A stretch of 56,973 bases of DNA from Mycolicibacterium canariasense (lineage in GTDB: Bacteria; Actinomycetota; Actinomycetes; Mycobacteriales; Mycobacteriaceae): NCBI RefSeq assembly GCF_002101555.1, contig NZ_LQOL01000040.1:1-56973 (forward strand), written 5' to 3'. Positions within the stretch are counted from its first letter, which is position 1, and the number at the start of each line of letters is the position of its first letter. Under the pieces are notes generated by a model. That model had not been told where the DNA came from. It saw only the letters and a list, made by a program, of their open reading frames with translations, and did no database searches. The translations under genes and the position numbers were made by a program. This document shows positions 1-9,632 of this stretch, piece after piece.

Positions 1-1277
1 CCCCGCCGGCGCAGCCCCGGCCGTACCCGCAGGAGCCCGCTCCGACGCCACCGCCGGCGCCCGGCACCCCCGCACCCGGCGCGCCCGCACCTGCTCCGGG
101 CGCACCGGCACCCGCTCCCGGCGCGCCGGCACCGGCACCCGCGCCGCCGGGCACGCCGGACGCCAAAGCCGACCTGGCCCAGCGCATTTCGGATGAGAAG
201 CAGCTGCGGCAGAGCACCGATCAGAGCATCCAGCTGCTGGCCCTGCAGTTCCAGGCCACCCGCTGCAACGACGAGGACGTGCTGGCCGGCAACGACGACC
301 CCAACCTGCCCCTGGTGACCTGCTCCACCGACCACTCCACGGTCTATCTGCTGGACAAGTCGATCATGAGCGGTGAGCAGATCGAGAGCGCCAGTTCGGG
401 TCTGGACCAACAGCGCGGTGACTACGTGGTCGACGTGCAGTTCAAGAGTGAGGGCGCCAAGATCTGGGCGGACTTCACCGCCGCCAATGTCGGCACCCAG
501 ACCGCGTTCACGCTCGACTCGCAGGTGGTCAGCGCGCCGGAGATCCAGGAGGCGATTCCCGGCGGGCGCACACAGATCACCGGGCGGTTCACCCAGGATT
601 CGGCGCGTGAGCTGGCCAACGTGCTCAAATACGGTTCGCTGCCGCTGTCGTTCGAATCGTCGGAAGCCGAAACCGTCTCGGCCACACTCGGATTGACCTC
701 ATTGCGGGCCGGCCTGATCGCCGGTGCGATCGGTCTGGCGCTGGTGTTGGCCTACGCACTGCTGTACTACCGCGTGCTGGGGCTGTTGACGGCGCTGTCC
801 TTGGTGGCGTCCGGGGCCATGGTGTTCGCGCTGCTGGTGTTGCTGGGCAGATATATCAACTACACCCTGGATCTGGCCGGTATCGCCGGTCTGATCATCG
901 GTATCGGTACCACCGCCGACTCTTTCGTGGTGTTCTTCGAACGCATCAAGGACGAGATCCGTGAGGGCCGGTCCTACCGGTCGGCGGTGCCCCGCGGCTG
1001 GGCCCGCGCCCGCAAGACCATCCTGTCGGGTAACGCGGTGACGTTCCTGGCCGCGGCGGTGCTCTACGTGCTGGCCGTCGGTCAGGTCAAGGGCTTTGCC
1101 TTCACCCTCGGCCTCACGACCATCCTCGATGTGCTGGTGGTCTTCCTGGTCACCTGGCCGTTGGTGTACCTGTCGACCAAATCCGCGACGCTGTCCAAGC
1201 CGGCGTTCAACGGCCTCGGGGCGGTCCAGCAGATCGCTCGCGAGCGGCGTGTCGCGCACACCACGGGACGGGGATGA
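1..1277 (+). CDS. secD: Protein translocase subunit SecD (3' part; 5' end outside window)
   Basis: SecD pairs with SecF in the membrane and uses the proton gradient to help pull proteins through SecYEG. The reading frame is open from base 3, giving 424 visible residues; the start lies upstream. Visible residues 1-52 are a Pro/Ala-rich linker that includes three GAPAPAP repeats. A periplasmic head part (for example [11 protein letters not shown]) follows, and from about residue 233 there are several hydrophobic segments. The motif [19 protein letters not shown] matches the conserved Asp-bearing membrane segment of SecD, with TADS in place of the usual VDAN. SecF begins 3 nt after the stop, so the two are surely one operon. 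The long Pro/Ala insert is a known feature of mycobacterial SecD. Identification is secure. Confidence 0.96.
   Translation, partial: PPAQPRPYPQEPAPTPPPAPGTPAPGAPAPAPGAPAPAPGAPAPAPAPPGTPDAKADLAQRISDEKQLRQSTDQSIQLLALQFQATRCNDEDVLAGNDDPNLPLVTCSTDHSTVYLLDKSIMSGEQIESASSGLDQQRGDYVVDVQFKSEGAKIWADFTAANVGTQTAFTLDSQVVSAPEIQEAIPGGRTQITGRFTQDSARELANVLKYGSLPLSFESSEAETVSATLGLTSLRAGLIAGAIGLALVLAYALLYYRVLGLLTALSLVASGAMVFALLVLLGRYINYTLDLAGIAGLIIGIGTTADSFVVFFERIKDEIREGRSYRSAVPRGWARARKTILSGNAVTFLAAAVLYVLAVGQVKGFAFTLGLTTILDVLVVFLVTWPLVYLSTKSATLSKPAFNGLGAVQQIARERRVAHTTGRG
78..140 (+). repeat. In-frame 21-bp repeats coding GAPAPAP in SecD
   Basis: Three successive 21-bp units each encode Gly-Ala-Pro-Ala-Pro-Ala-Pro, at codons starting 78, 99 and 120. 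The codons differ between units (gcg/gca, ccc/ccg), so the peptide pattern is better kept than the DNA. It makes a flexible, low-complexity periplasmic linker. Confidence 0.8.
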
Positions 1278-1280
1278 CAG

Positions 1281-2534
1281 ATGGCGGCCAAGAACAGCAC
1301 TGACAGCAGCGACGTCGAAACCGGCGCCGTCGAGGCACCGGCCTTGGACGCGGCCGAATCGTCGAACCTGCCGCAGCACAGCTTCTTCGTCCGGCTCTAC
1401 ACCGGCACCGGCGCCTTCGAGGTCATCGGCAAGCGCAAGATGTGGTTCATCATCAGCGGCCTCATCGTCGCGGTCGCACTCGGCGCGATCCTGCTGCGCG
1501 GCTTCACCTTCGGCATCGACTTCGAGGGCGGCACCAAAGTGTCCATGCCCGTCGACGGCGCCAAGGGGCAGGCAACCGCAGAGCAGGTCGAAACGGTGTA
1601 CGGCAAGGCGCTGGGCCACGCCCCGGAATCGGTGGTGCTGGTCGGCAACGGCGCGTCGGCGACCGTGCAGATCCGCACCGAGACGCTGAGCAATGCCGAC
1701 ACCGAGAAGCTGCGGGTGGCGCTGTTCGACGCGTTCGAGCCCAAGGGCTCCGACGGCAAGCCCAGCAAGCAGGCCATCAGTGATTCGGCCGTGTCGTCGA
1801 CTTGGGGCGGCCAGATCACCAAGAAGGCGGTGATCGCGCTGGTGGTGTTCCTGGTGATCGTCGCCATCTACATCACCGTGCGCTACGAGCGGTACATGGC
1901 CATCTCGGCGCTGGCGGCCATGTTCTTCGACATCATCGTCACCGCGGGTGTGTACGCGCTGGTCGGTTTCGAGGTCTCCCCGGCCACCGTCATCGGTCTG
2001 CTCACCATCCTGGGTTTCTCGCTCTACGACACCGTCATCGTGTTCGACAAGGTGGAGGAGAACACCCACGGGTTCGAGCACACCACCCGGCGCACGTTCG
2101 CCGAGCAGGCCAACCTTGCGGTGAACCAGACCTTCATGCGGTCGATCAACACCAGCCTCATCTCGCTGCTGCCGATCCTCGCCCTCATCGTGGTGGCGGT
2201 CTGGCTGCTCGGCGTCGGTACGCTCAAAGACCTGGCGCTGGTGCAGCTGGTCGGCATCATCGTCGGTACCTACTCCTCGATCTACTTCGCCACCCCACTG
2301 CTGGTGACGATGCGGGAGCGCACCGATCTGGTGCGGACGCACACCAGGCGTGTACTGCGCCGGCGCGCCGCGGCGGCCGGTGGTGCGCCGGCCAAGGGTG
2401 TCGTCGAGGATTCCGTCAGCACCGTCGAGGACGCCGACGACACGGCCACCGTGACCACCCCGGCACCGGACAAGCCCGTTCCCGGGGCACGTCCGGCCCG
2501 GCCGAACCGACCATCGGGCAAGCGGCGTCGCTAG
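1281..2534 (+). CDS. secF: Protein translocase subunit SecF
   Basis: SecF is the partner of SecD in the SecDF complex of the cytoplasmic membrane, which acts in proton-driven late protein translocation. The product has 417 residues, with a charged N-terminus (about 1-50), a first membrane helix, the signature GFTFGIDFEGGTKV at about residues 74-87, an external head, and a cluster of membrane helices from about residue 180. The segment GFSLYDTVIVFDKVEEN carries the conserved Asp of the family. The C-terminal 70 residues are a Pro/Ala/Thr/Arg-rich cytosolic tail. ATG 1281 follows the secD stop by 3 nt. The stop TAG shares a base with the GTG of the next gene, so translation is probably coupled. 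Confidence 0.97.
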   Translation: MAAKNSTDSSDVETGAVEAPALDAAESSNLPQHSFFVRLYTGTGAFEVIGKRKMWFIISGLIVAVALGAILLRGFTFGIDFEGGTKVSMPVDGAKGQATAEQVETVYGKALGHAPESVVLVGNGASATVQIRTETLSNADTEKLRVALFDAFEPKGSDGKPSKQAISDSAVSSTWGGQITKKAVIALVVFLVIVAIYITVRYERYMAISALAAMFFDIIVTAGVYALVGFEVSPATVIGLLTILGFSLYDTVIVFDKVEENTHGFEHTTRRTFAEQANLAVNQTFMRSINTSLISLLPILALIVVAVWLLGVGTLKDLALVQLVGIIVGTYSSIYFATPLLVTMRERTDLVRTHTRRVLRRRAAAAGGAPAKGVVEDSVSTVEDADDTATVTTPAPDKPVPGARPARPNRPSGKRRR

Positions 2535-4180
2535 TGCGCGGGCGGGCGATCACCCGGACCGGTGCGGCGCTGGCCGCGCTGACGCTGGTGGCTTCCGCAT
2601 GCTCGAGCGGGTCCGACCACGTCATCGACTACGCCGTCGACGGCACGCTGATCACCTATAACACCAACACGGTGGCCGGCGCCGCGTCGGGAGGACCGCA
2701 GGCCTTCGCGCGGGTGCTCACCGGTTTCACCTACCGCGGGCCCGACGGGCAGGTCATCGGCGACCGCGACTACGGCAGCGTCGCGGTGGTGGGCCGGGCG
2801 CCGCTGGTGCTGGACTACGAGATCAACGCCAACGCGGTGTACTCCGACGGCAAACCGATCACCTGCGATGACATGGTGCTGGCCTGGGCCGCACAGTCCG
2901 GGCGCAATCCCGGCTTCGACGCCGCCAGCACCGCCGGTTACCGCGACGTCGCCACGGTGGACTGCGCGCCCGGCCAGAAGAAGGCGCGGGTGACGTTCGC
3001 GCCGGACCGCGGCGTCCTCGATTACGGTCAGCTGTTCGGTGCCACGTCGCTGATGCCCTCGCATGTGATCGCCGATGAGCTCGGCCTCGGCGACGGGGCG
3101 GTGACCACCGCCCTGCAAACGGGGGACGCCCCGGTGATAGACCGGATCGCGCAGACCTGGAACACGCTGTGGAACCTCGGGCCCGATATCGACCGTAAGC
3201 GCTTCCCGTCGTCCGGTCCGTACCGGATCGAGTCGGTGACCAAGGACGGCGCGGTGGTGCTCACCGCCAACGACAAGTGGTGGGGTGCCAAGCCGCTCGC
3301 GCAGCGGGTGACGGTATGGCCCAGGGGCGCCGACATCCAGGACCGCGTCAACCGCGGGGAGTTCGACATCGTCGACATCGCCGCCGGGTCGTCGGGAACG
3401 CTGAACCTGCCCGCCGGATACACCCGCGCCGACAGCGCGTCGGGCGGGATCGAGCAGTTGATCTTCTCGGCGCAGGGGCCGATGGCCGCCCCGTCGGCCC
3501 GGCGGGCGCTGGCGCTGTGCACACCACGCGACACCATCGCCCGTAATGCCGGCGTGCAGATCGCCAACGCCCGGCTCAGCCCCGCCGCAGACGACGCGCT
3601 GTCCGCGGCCGAAAGCGTAGGGGAGGCAGGTCAATTCGCGGTGGCGAACGCCGACGCCGCCCGGGCTGCGCTGAACAACCAGCCGCTCACGGTGCGGATC
3701 GGCTACCAGAGCCCCAACGCCCGCCTGGCCGCGACGGTCGGCTCGATCGCGCAGTCCTGCGCGGCGGCCGGGATCACCGTCACCGACGCATCCGGTGATT
3801 CCGTGGGCCCGCAGAGCTTGCGGGACAACAACGTCGACGTGCTGATCGGCAGTACCGGCGGCGCCGTCGGTAGCGGATCCACCGGATCGTCGGCGTTGGA
3901 CGCCTACGATCTGCGGTTCGGCAACGGCAACAATCTGTCCGGGTACGCCAACGGGCGTATCGACGGGATCATCGACGCGCTGGCGGTGACCGCCGATCCC
4001 AAGGAGTTGAGCAGGCTGCTCGGCGAGGCCGGGCCGATCCTGTGGGGCGATATCCCGACTCTGCCGCTGTACCGTCAACAGCGCACGCTGCTCACGTCGA
4101 AGCGGGTGTCGGCGGTGCAGTCCAATCCGACCCGATGGGGCGCCGGCTGGAACATGGACCGCTGGGTCCTAGGAGGATGA
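2534..4180 (+). CDS. Family 5 extracellular solute-binding lipoprotein (peptide-binding type)
   Basis: The product is a 548-residue exported lipoprotein of the SBP_bac_5 (DppA/OppA-like) family, which binds oligopeptides, nickel or similar ligands for ABC importers. GTG 2534 overlaps the secF stop by one base (TAGTG). It yields an Arg-rich N-terminus, a hydrophobic stretch and a lipobox-like LVASAC followed by SSGS, so lipid attachment at the Cys is likely. Family-like segments include CDDMVLAWA, LMPSHVIADELG and SSGPYRIESV. No permease or ATPase genes are adjacent. It corresponds by position to M. tuberculosis Rv2585c. The ligand is unknown. The frame stays open far upstream through secF, but that part is antisense-like shadow and the lipoprotein signal fixes the start. 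Confidence 0.88.
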   Translation: MRGRAITRTGAALAALTLVASACSSGSDHVIDYAVDGTLITYNTNTVAGAASGGPQAFARVLTGFTYRGPDGQVIGDRDYGSVAVVGRAPLVLDYEINANAVYSDGKPITCDDMVLAWAAQSGRNPGFDAASTAGYRDVATVDCAPGQKKARVTFAPDRGVLDYGQLFGATSLMPSHVIADELGLGDGAVTTALQTGDAPVIDRIAQTWNTLWNLGPDIDRKRFPSSGPYRIESVTKDGAVVLTANDKWWGAKPLAQRVTVWPRGADIQDRVNRGEFDIVDIAAGSSGTLNLPAGYTRADSASGGIEQLIFSAQGPMAAPSARRALALCTPRDTIARNAGVQIANARLSPAADDALSAAESVGEAGQFAVANADAARAALNNQPLTVRIGYQSPNARLAATVGSIAQSCAAAGITVTDASGDSVGPQSLRDNNVDVLIGSTGGAVGSGSTGSSALDAYDLRFGNGNNLSGYANGRIDGIIDALAVTADPKELSRLLGEAGPILWGDIPTLPLYRQQRTLLTSKRVSAVQSNPTRWGAGWNMDRWVLGG

Positions 4181-4193
4181 AACAGGGTGAGCC

Positions 4194-4718
4194 ATGTCTG
4201 ACGCCGCGGCCGTGATCGCCGAACTGACCCGCAACGTCGCCGACTTCCCGCAGCCCGGCATCCAGTTCAAGGACCTCACCCCGGTGCTCGCCGATGCCCG
4301 CGGGCTGGCCGTTGTCACCGACGCGCTGGCCGAGGCGGCCGACGGCGCCGACCTGATCGCCGGTATCGACGCCCGCGGATTCCTGCTCGGTGCCGCGGTG
4401 GCGCTCAAGCTCGGCACCGGCGTGCTGGCGGTGCGCAAGGGTGGGAAGCTGCCGCCGCCGGTGCACGCCGAGCGCTACGACCTGGAGTACGGCTCGGCCA
4501 CCCTGGAGATCCCGGCCGACGGTATCGACATGACCGGCCGGCGCGTGCTGGTGATCGACGACGTGCTGGCGACCGGCGGGACGCTGGCCGCGGCGGCTCG
4601 GCTGCTGGAACGCAGTGGGGCGCACGTCACCGGGGCCGCGGTGGTGCTGGAACTCTCGGGGCTCGACGGACGTTGCGCGGTACAGCCGTTGAGGGTCACC
4701 AGCCTGACCACGGTGTGA
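4194..4718 (+). CDS. apt: Adenine phosphoribosyltransferase
   Basis: Apt converts adenine and PRPP to AMP and pyrophosphate in the cytosol (purine salvage). The product has 174 residues, close to the usual 170-180. The N-terminal part has the family pattern [16 protein letters not shown] (17-32), [14 protein letters not shown] lies at about 57-70, and the PRPP-binding loop [13 protein letters not shown] is at 118-130. ATG 4194 lies 13 nt after the lipoprotein stop. An AGGAGG sits 17 nt upstream of it, rather far; the nearer CAGGGTG may serve instead. The gene lies between the lipoprotein and relA, as in other mycobacteria. Confidence 0.96.
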   Translation: MSDAAAVIAELTRNVADFPQPGIQFKDLTPVLADARGLAVVTDALAEAADGADLIAGIDARGFLLGAAVALKLGTGVLAVRKGGKLPPPVHAERYDLEYGSATLEIPADGIDMTGRRVLVIDDVLATGGTLAAAARLLERSGAHVTGAAVVLELSGLDGRCAVQPLRVTSLTTV

Positions 4719-4731
4719 ACGGCGTCAGGGC

Positions 4732-4751
4732 TATCCTTTAACTCCAGGAGG
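4732..4751 (+). promoter_or_regulatory. Candidate -10 and strong ribosome binding site for relA
   Basis: TATCCT at 4732-4737 is a good mycobacterial -10 hexamer, and AGGAGG at 4746-4751 sits 5 nt before ATG 4757. The AGGAGG overlaps the in-frame GTG at 4751, so ATG 4757 must be the true start. The -10 call alone is moderate. Confidence 0.5.
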
Positions 4752-4756
4752 TGATC

Positions 4757-7096
4757 ATGCCCGACGAACCCGTCACGGGGCAGACCGTCGCGGTCCCGCC
4801 ACAGCCGGGGGACACCGCGGCGCTGGACACCTCCAAGATCAGTGCCTCGCGCCGGGTGCGGGCCCGGCTGGCCCGCCGGATGACCGCGCAGCGCAGCTTG
4901 GTGAACCCGGTGCTGGAACCGCTGGTGGCGGTCCACCGGGAGTTCCATCCGAAGGCCGATCTGGCGATCCTGCAGCGCGCCTACGAAGTGGCCGAGCAGC
5001 GGCACGCCACCCAGATGCGAAAGTCCGGCGACCCGTACATCACCCATCCGCTGGCCGTGGCCAACATCCTGGCCGAACTCGGTATGGACACCACCACGCT
5101 GGTGGCCGCGTTGTTGCACGACACCGTGGAGGACACCGGCTACTCGCTGGAGGCGTTGACCGCCGACTTCGGCAGCGAGGTCGGTCATCTCGTCGACGGG
5201 GTGACCAAGCTGGACAAGGTGGCGCTGGGCACCGCGGCCGAGGGCGAGACCATCCGCAAGATGATCATCGCGATGGCCCGTGATCCGCGGGTGCTGGTGA
5301 TCAAGGTCGCCGACCGGCTGCACAACATGCGCACCATGCGCTTCCTGCCGCCGGAGAAGCAGGCGCGCAAGGCCCGCGAGACGCTGGAAGTCATTGCCCC
5401 CCTTGCCCATCGACTGGGCATGGCCACGGTGAAATGGGAACTGGAGGATCTGTCCTTCGCGATCCTGCACCCCAAGCGCTACGAGGAGATCGTCCGACTG
5501 GTGGCCGACCGGGCGCCGTCGCGGGACACCTATCTGGCCAAGGTGCGGGCCGAGATCGGCGCGGCGCTGAGTGCGATGAAGATCAGCGCGAAGGTCGAGG
5601 GTCGGCCCAAGCACTACTGGTCGATCTATCAGAAGATGATCGTCAAGGGCCGCGACTTCGACGATATCCACGACCTGGTGGGTGTGCGGATCCTGTGTGA
5701 CGACATGCGCGACTGCTACGCCGCCGTCGGGGTGGTGCACTCACTGTGGCAGCCGATGGCAGGCCGGTTCAAGGATTACATCGCCCAGCCGCGCTACGGC
5801 GTGTACCAGTCGCTGCACACCACGGTGGTCGGCCCGGAGGGCAAGCCGCTGGAGGTGCAGATCCGCACCAACGAGATGCACGACACCGCGGAGTTCGGTA
5901 TCGCGGCACACTGGCGGTACAAGGAGGCCAAGGGCCGCAACGGTTTACCGGCCGGGCACACCGCCGCCGAGATCGACGAGATGGCCTGGATGCGCCAACT
6001 CCTGGACTGGCAGCGGGAAGCCGCGGACCCCGGGGAGTTCCTGGAGTCGCTGCGCTACGACCTGGCCGTCCAGGAGATCTTCGTGTTCACCCCCAAGGGG
6101 GACGTCGTCACGCTGCCCACCGGGTCCACCCCGGTGGACTTCGCCTACGCGGTGCACACCGAGGTCGGGCACCGGTGCATCGGGGCTCGGGTCAACGGCC
6201 GGCTGGTGGCGCTGGAACGCAAGCTCGAAAACGGGGACCAGGTCGAGGTTTTCACCTCCAAGGCCACCACGGCGGGCCCGTCCCGGGACTGGCAGACGTT
6301 CGTGGTGTCCCCGCGTGCCAAGGCCAAGATCCGGCAGTGGTTCGCCAAGGAGCGCCGGGAGGAGGCGCTGGAGGCCGGCAAGGACGCCATTGCCCGCGAG
6401 GTGCGCCGCGGCGGACTCCCGTTGCAGCGCTTGCTCAATGCCGAGTCGATGGCCGCGCTGGCGCGCGAGCTGCACTACGCCGACGTGTCGGCGCTGTACA
6501 CCGCCGTCGGCGAGGGGCACACCTCGGCGCGGCATGTGGTGCAGCGCCTGGTGGCCCAACTCGGCGGCGACGACGAGGCCGAGGACGAGATCGCCGAGCG
6601 GTCCACGCCGGCCACCATGCCGGTGCGGCAGCGCACCTCCGACGATGTCGGCGTCTCGGTGCCCGGCGCGGTCGGGGTGCTGACCAAACTCGCCAAGTGC
6701 TGCACGCCGGTGCCCGGCGACAGCATCCTCGGGTTCGTCACCCGCGGCGGCGGAGTGAGCGTGCACCGCACCGACTGCACCAACGCGGCGTCCCTGCAGC
6801 AGCAGTCCGAGCGCATCATCGAGGTGCACTGGGCGCCGTCACCGTCGTCGGTGTTCCTGGTGGCCATCCAGGTGGAGGCGCTCGACCGGCACCGGCTGCT
6901 CTCCGATGTCACCCGGGTGCTCGCCGACGAAAAGGTGAACATCCTGTCGGCGTCGGTGACGACGTCCAACGACCGGGTGGCGATCAGCCGGTTCACCTTC
7001 GAGATGGGCGACCCCAAGCACCTCGGTCATGTGCTGAACGTGGTGCGCAATGTCGAGGGTGTGTACGACGTCTACCGGGTGACGTCCGCGGCGTGA
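4757..7096 (+). CDS. relA: Bifunctional (p)ppGpp synthetase/hydrolase RelA/SpoT (Rel)
   Basis: Rel makes and degrades the alarmone (p)ppGpp and so drives the stringent response on starved ribosomes. The 779-residue product has the full long-RSH layout. The HD hydrolase has His97, His121-Asp122 ([10 protein letters not shown]) and Asp186. The synthetase region follows at about 230-360, with [13 protein letters not shown] and [13 protein letters not shown] is near 440-500, a KCCTPVPGD zinc-finger-like motif follows, and an ACT domain ends the protein. Arg337-Phe-Lys-Asp340 (RFKD) is the motif of bifunctional enzymes rather than the EXDD of synthetase-only RelA. The intact HD pair agrees. It is preceded by a strong Shine-Dalgarno site and ends inside a 26-bp tandem repeat. 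Confidence 0.97.
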   Translation: MPDEPVTGQTVAVPPQPGDTAALDTSKISASRRVRARLARRMTAQRSLVNPVLEPLVAVHREFHPKADLAILQRAYEVAEQRHATQMRKSGDPYITHPLAVANILAELGMDTTTLVAALLHDTVEDTGYSLEALTADFGSEVGHLVDGVTKLDKVALGTAAEGETIRKMIIAMARDPRVLVIKVADRLHNMRTMRFLPPEKQARKARETLEVIAPLAHRLGMATVKWELEDLSFAILHPKRYEEIVRLVADRAPSRDTYLAKVRAEIGAALSAMKISAKVEGRPKHYWSIYQKMIVKGRDFDDIHDLVGVRILCDDMRDCYAAVGVVHSLWQPMAGRFKDYIAQPRYGVYQSLHTTVVGPEGKPLEVQIRTNEMHDTAEFGIAAHWRYKEAKGRNGLPAGHTAAEIDEMAWMRQLLDWQREAADPGEFLESLRYDLAVQEIFVFTPKGDVVTLPTGSTPVDFAYAVHTEVGHRCIGARVNGRLVALERKLENGDQVEVFTSKATTAGPSRDWQTFVVSPRAKAKIRQWFAKERREEALEAGKDAIAREVRRGGLPLQRLLNAESMAALARELHYADVSALYTAVGEGHTSARHVVQRLVAQLGGDDEAEDEIAERSTPATMPVRQRTSDDVGVSVPGAVGVLTKLAKCCTPVPGDSILGFVTRGGGVSVHRTDCTNAASLQQQSERIIEVHWAPSPSSVFLVAIQVEALDRHRLLSDVTRVLADEKVNILSASVTTSNDRVAISRFTFEMGDPKHLGHVLNVVRNVEGVYDVYRVTSAA

Positions 7097-7148
7097 GCCG
7101 CAATCAAGCCTGGGCGGCGTGAGCCGCAATCAAGCCTGAGCGGCGTGA
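7088..7148. repeat. 26-bp tandem repeat across the relA/MFS convergent junction, with hairpins
   Basis: GCGGCGTGAGCCGCAATCAA plus GCCTG occurs at 7088-7112 and again at 7114-7138, period 26, with a partial third copy GCGGCGTGA at 7140-7148. Each full copy contains a perfect hairpin GCGGC-GTGA-GCCGC (7088-7101 and 7114-7127). The relA stop (7094-7096) is in the first copy, and the MFS stop (7130-7132, reverse) is in the second. The hairpins have no T-tract, so a role as a two-way terminator is only an inference. Confidence 0.85.
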
Positions 7149-8332
7149 CGCGTGCTCCACGCGCCGACCCCGGCGGCACCCAGGCAGGCCAGGGCCACCG
7201 CACCGGCGAACCACGGGAAGACCGCGTGCAGCCCCCACTGGGTGGCGGCCCAGCCGGCGATGATGGTGGGCACCGCCATGGCGGTGTAGGCCAGCAGATA
7301 GAACGCCGACATCGTCTCGCCGCGGCGGTCGGCGGGCACCACGTCGGACAGGTGGCGCAGGGAGCCGCCGAACCCGAGTCCGAAGGTGGCGCCCAGCAGC
7401 GCGGCGGCGGCGAACACCAGCCATTGATTGTGGGTGGCCAGCACCGGGATGGTGACCAACAGTGCCAACGCCATCCCGATATCGCCGTAGATGGCGGCCC
7501 GGTGCGCGGGCACCCGGGTGGACCACAGCTGGGCCAGCGCGGCCGCGAACGCCGTGGTGCCCACCACGATGCCGCCGAACACCAGATTGTGTACGTGGGT
7601 GTGCTGGGCGGCCAGCGAGGGATACAGCGAGAGCAGCACGCCGAGCACCGACCAGGAGGCGGCCGCACCCAGGGCGGCGAACCAGAAGTCGCCGCGGATG
7701 TGGGCGGGCACGGCGGGCCGGGCGATCCGGATGGGGCCGCGGGTGCGGGCCAGGTGCGGTTCGCGCAGCGCGATCACGCCGATGCCCACCACGGCGACGA
7801 TGGCCGCCACCACCGCGTACGGCGTGCGCATGGGGTGCGGGGCGTACTGGGCCAGGATCGCGGTGCCGACGATGGCGACCGTCATGCCGATGTTGAACGC
7901 GACGCCGGACAGCTGGCCGGAGCGCACCCGGTGGTGCGGCCGCAGATCCAGCAGCGCCGCGGCACCGGCGACCACGATGGATCCGACGGCCGCGCCGTGG
8001 ATGACGCGGGCCAGCAGCAGCATGACCATGCTGTCGGCGATCAGGAACACACCGAGCCCGACGATCATGGCGACCAGCGCGCCCAGCAGTACCGGCTTGC
8101 GGCCGATCGCGTCGGAGATGCGGCCGGATACCAGCACGGCGCCGAGAGCGGCCAGCGCGTAGACGGCGAAGATGATCGTGGTGGCCAGCGGGGTGAGGTG
8201 CCAGACCTCTTCGTACATCCCGTACAGCGGGGCGGGCACTCCGGAGACACCCAGGGCGACGCCGCTCAGCACCAGCAGCAGGGTGTAGGCACCCCGCTGA
8301 ACCTCGACGGGGGCGGCCACGTCAGCCGTCAC
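7130..8332 (-). CDS. MFS family transporter (drug/metabolite exporter type)
   Basis: This is a 400-residue major facilitator protein with about twelve hydrophobic segments. The loop motif A form GRISDAIGRKPVLL (about residues 70-83) is the hallmark of the superfamily. It lies between the second and third helices and fits drug-proton antiporters. The start is GTG 8332, preceded on the reverse strand by GAGGAG about 6-8 nt upstream. It faces relA tail to tail and is divergent from a DUF4333 lipoprotein. The substrate cannot be told from sequence. The last codons are part of a 26-bp tandem repeat, so the C-terminus (HAAQA) may have been extended by that duplication. Confidence 0.88.
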   Translation of the reverse strand: MTADVAAPVEVQRGAYTLLLVLSGVALGVSGVPAPLYGMYEEVWHLTPLATTIIFAVYALAALGAVLVSGRISDAIGRKPVLLGALVAMIVGLGVFLIADSMVMLLLARVIHGAAVGSIVVAGAAALLDLRPHHRVRSGQLSGVAFNIGMTVAIVGTAILAQYAPHPMRTPYAVVAAIVAVVGIGVIALREPHLARTRGPIRIARPAVPAHIRGDFWFAALGAAASWSVLGVLLSLYPSLAAQHTHVHNLVFGGIVVGTTAFAAALAQLWSTRVPAHRAAIYGDIGMALALLVTIPVLATHNQWLVFAAAALLGATFGLGFGGSLRHLSDVVPADRRGETMSAFYLLAYTAMAVPTIIAGWAATQWGLHAVFPWFAGAVALACLGAAGVGAWSTRHAAQA

Positions 8333-8436
8333 GTTGTCTCCTCACCGGGTGTGGTCTCGACACAAGTTCTCCTGGCAACGCCCGGCTCGGCCGTGATCAT
8401 CTCAACGCTGTGGGTGACACGGGTCTCACCGGCTGC

Positions 8437-8442
8437 GATACT
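8437..8442 (+). promoter_or_regulatory. -10 box GATACT of a probable leaderless promoter
   Basis: GATACT has the key A at position 2 and T at position 6. It ends 6 nt before ATG 8449, so the transcript should start at or next to the start codon. There is no Shine-Dalgarno site. It supports ATG 8449 over the in-frame upstream codon at 8410. Confidence 0.5.
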
Positions 8443-8448
8443 GCGACG

Positions 8449-8733
8449 ATGCGCGCAGCCCTGGTAGCCGTCGCCGCCGCCCTGACCGTCCTGCTGGGCG
8501 GTTGCGGCTCCACCATCAAACCCGAGGGCGCCGCCGAGCAGGTGGTCAAGGTGGTGTCCAAGACCGGGTTCAAGCCCACCGACGTGATCTGTCCGTCGGG
8601 TGTCAAGGCCGAGGTCGGGACGGAGTTCGACTGTCATTTCACCGGGCCCGACGGTGACTACACGGCGCATATGAAGATCACCAAGGTCAACGGCGACGAC
8701 GTCGAGTTCTACATCCAGTCCAAGCGCAACTAG
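8449..8733 (+). CDS. DUF4333 domain lipoprotein
   Basis: This is a small 94-residue exported lipoprotein. ATG 8449 gives a classic signal with a hydrophobic run (ALVAVAAALTVLL) and lipobox LLGGC. The mature part has two cysteines (VICPSG and FDCHF) that could form a disulfide, plus the pattern seen in mycobacterial DUF4333 proteins (VVSKTGFKPTDVICPSG). The function of DUF4333 is unknown; such proteins are common surface lipoproteins in mycobacteria. Its TAG stop overlaps by two bases the stop of the convergent phosphatase gene. A start at 8410 would bury the signal peptide and is less likely. Confidence 0.85.
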   Translation: MRAALVAVAAALTVLLGGCGSTIKPEGAAEQVVKVVSKTGFKPTDVICPSGVKAEVGTEFDCHFTGPDGDYTAHMKITKVNGDDVEFYIQSKRN

Positions 8734-9551
8734 ATCAGTTCGATCGCCTCGGCGATGGACGGCAGCACCCGGCCCGGCCGGAACGGATAGCTGGTGATAT
8801 CCGCCTCGGTGGTGGAGCCGGTGAGCACCAGGATGGTGTCCAGGCCGGCTTCGATGCCGGCGACCACATCGGTGTCCATCCGGTCACCGACCATGACCGT
8901 CGTCTCCGAGTGCGCCGCGATGCGGTTGAGCGCGCTGCGGAACATCATCGGGTTGGGTTTGCCGACGAAGTACGGTTCACGTCCGGTGGCCTTGGTGATC
9001 ATGGCGGCGACCGAACCGGTGGCCGGCAGCGGCCCCTGCGCGGACGGGCCGGTCACGTCCGGATTGGTGGCGATGAACCGGGCGCCGTCCCCGATGAGGC
9101 GGACGGCCTTGGTGATTGCCTCGAACGAGTACGTCCGGGTCTCACCGAGCACGACGAAATCGGGTTCGGTGTCGGTCAGGGTGTAGCCGATCTCGTGGAG
9201 CGCGGTGGTGAGGCCGGCCTCGCCGATGACGTATGCCGAACCGCCGGACAGCTGGTCGTCCAGGAACGCCGCGGTGGCCAGGGCCGAGGTCCAGATGGCT
9301 TCCTCCGGCACGCTCAGGCCGGACCGGCTGAGCCGGGCGGCCAGATCCCGCGGGGTGAAGATCGAGTTGTTGGTCAGCACCAGGAACGGCCGGTCCTTCT
9401 CGGTGAGCCGGGCCAGGAACTCGGCGGCGCCGGGAAGGGCGTGCTCCTCGCGTACCAGGACGCCGTCCATATCGGTCAGCCAGCACTGCGCGGGCAGACG
9501 CGGCCGCGCCGACGAGTCGACGGTGCCGCCGATGGCGGTTGGGGTCCGCAT
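8730..9551 (-). CDS. HAD-superfamily phosphatase, NagD/subfamily IIA
   Basis: This is a 273-residue haloacid dehalogenase-fold phosphatase acting on small phosphorylated metabolites. Visible motifs are the nucleophile motif WLTDMDGVLV (DxD near the N-terminus), the second motif FLVLTNNS, a lysine in FVGKPNP, and the acidic MVGDRMDTDV. The insertion between motifs II and III is of the C2a cap type found in NagD. ATG 9551 is chosen over ATG 9599 because AGGAG lies 10 nt upstream of it on the reverse strand. The usual relatives are p-nitrophenyl phosphatases and NagD (UMP/sugar phosphates); the substrate is open. Confidence 0.9.
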   Translation of the reverse strand: MRTPTAIGGTVDSSARPRLPAQCWLTDMDGVLVREEHALPGAAEFLARLTEKDRPFLVLTNNSIFTPRDLAARLSRSGLSVPEEAIWTSALATAAFLDDQLSGGSAYVIGEAGLTTALHEIGYTLTDTEPDFVVLGETRTYSFEAITKAVRLIGDGARFIATNPDVTGPSAQGPLPATGSVAAMITKATGREPYFVGKPNPMMFRSALNRIAAHSETTVMVGDRMDTDVVAGIEAGLDTILVLTGSTTEADITSYPFRPGRVLPSIAEAIELI

Positions 9552-9632
9552 GAAATATGCTCTCCTGGTTGGGTTTTCGAGTGTCACGCCGCACGGCATG
9601 CACCCGCTGACTCCAGCCTAGTCGCCGTCGCG

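Noticed and set aside
699..2342. 547-residue open frame on the reverse strand opposite secD/secF
   Set aside because: It has the Arg/His/Gly/Gln-rich composition of a GC-rich antisense shadow, no known motif, and lies fully over two secure genes.
7145..8467. 440-residue forward frame opposite the MFS gene
   Set aside because: The MFS frame has real membrane helices and motif A; the forward frame is Gly/Gln/Arg-rich shadow.
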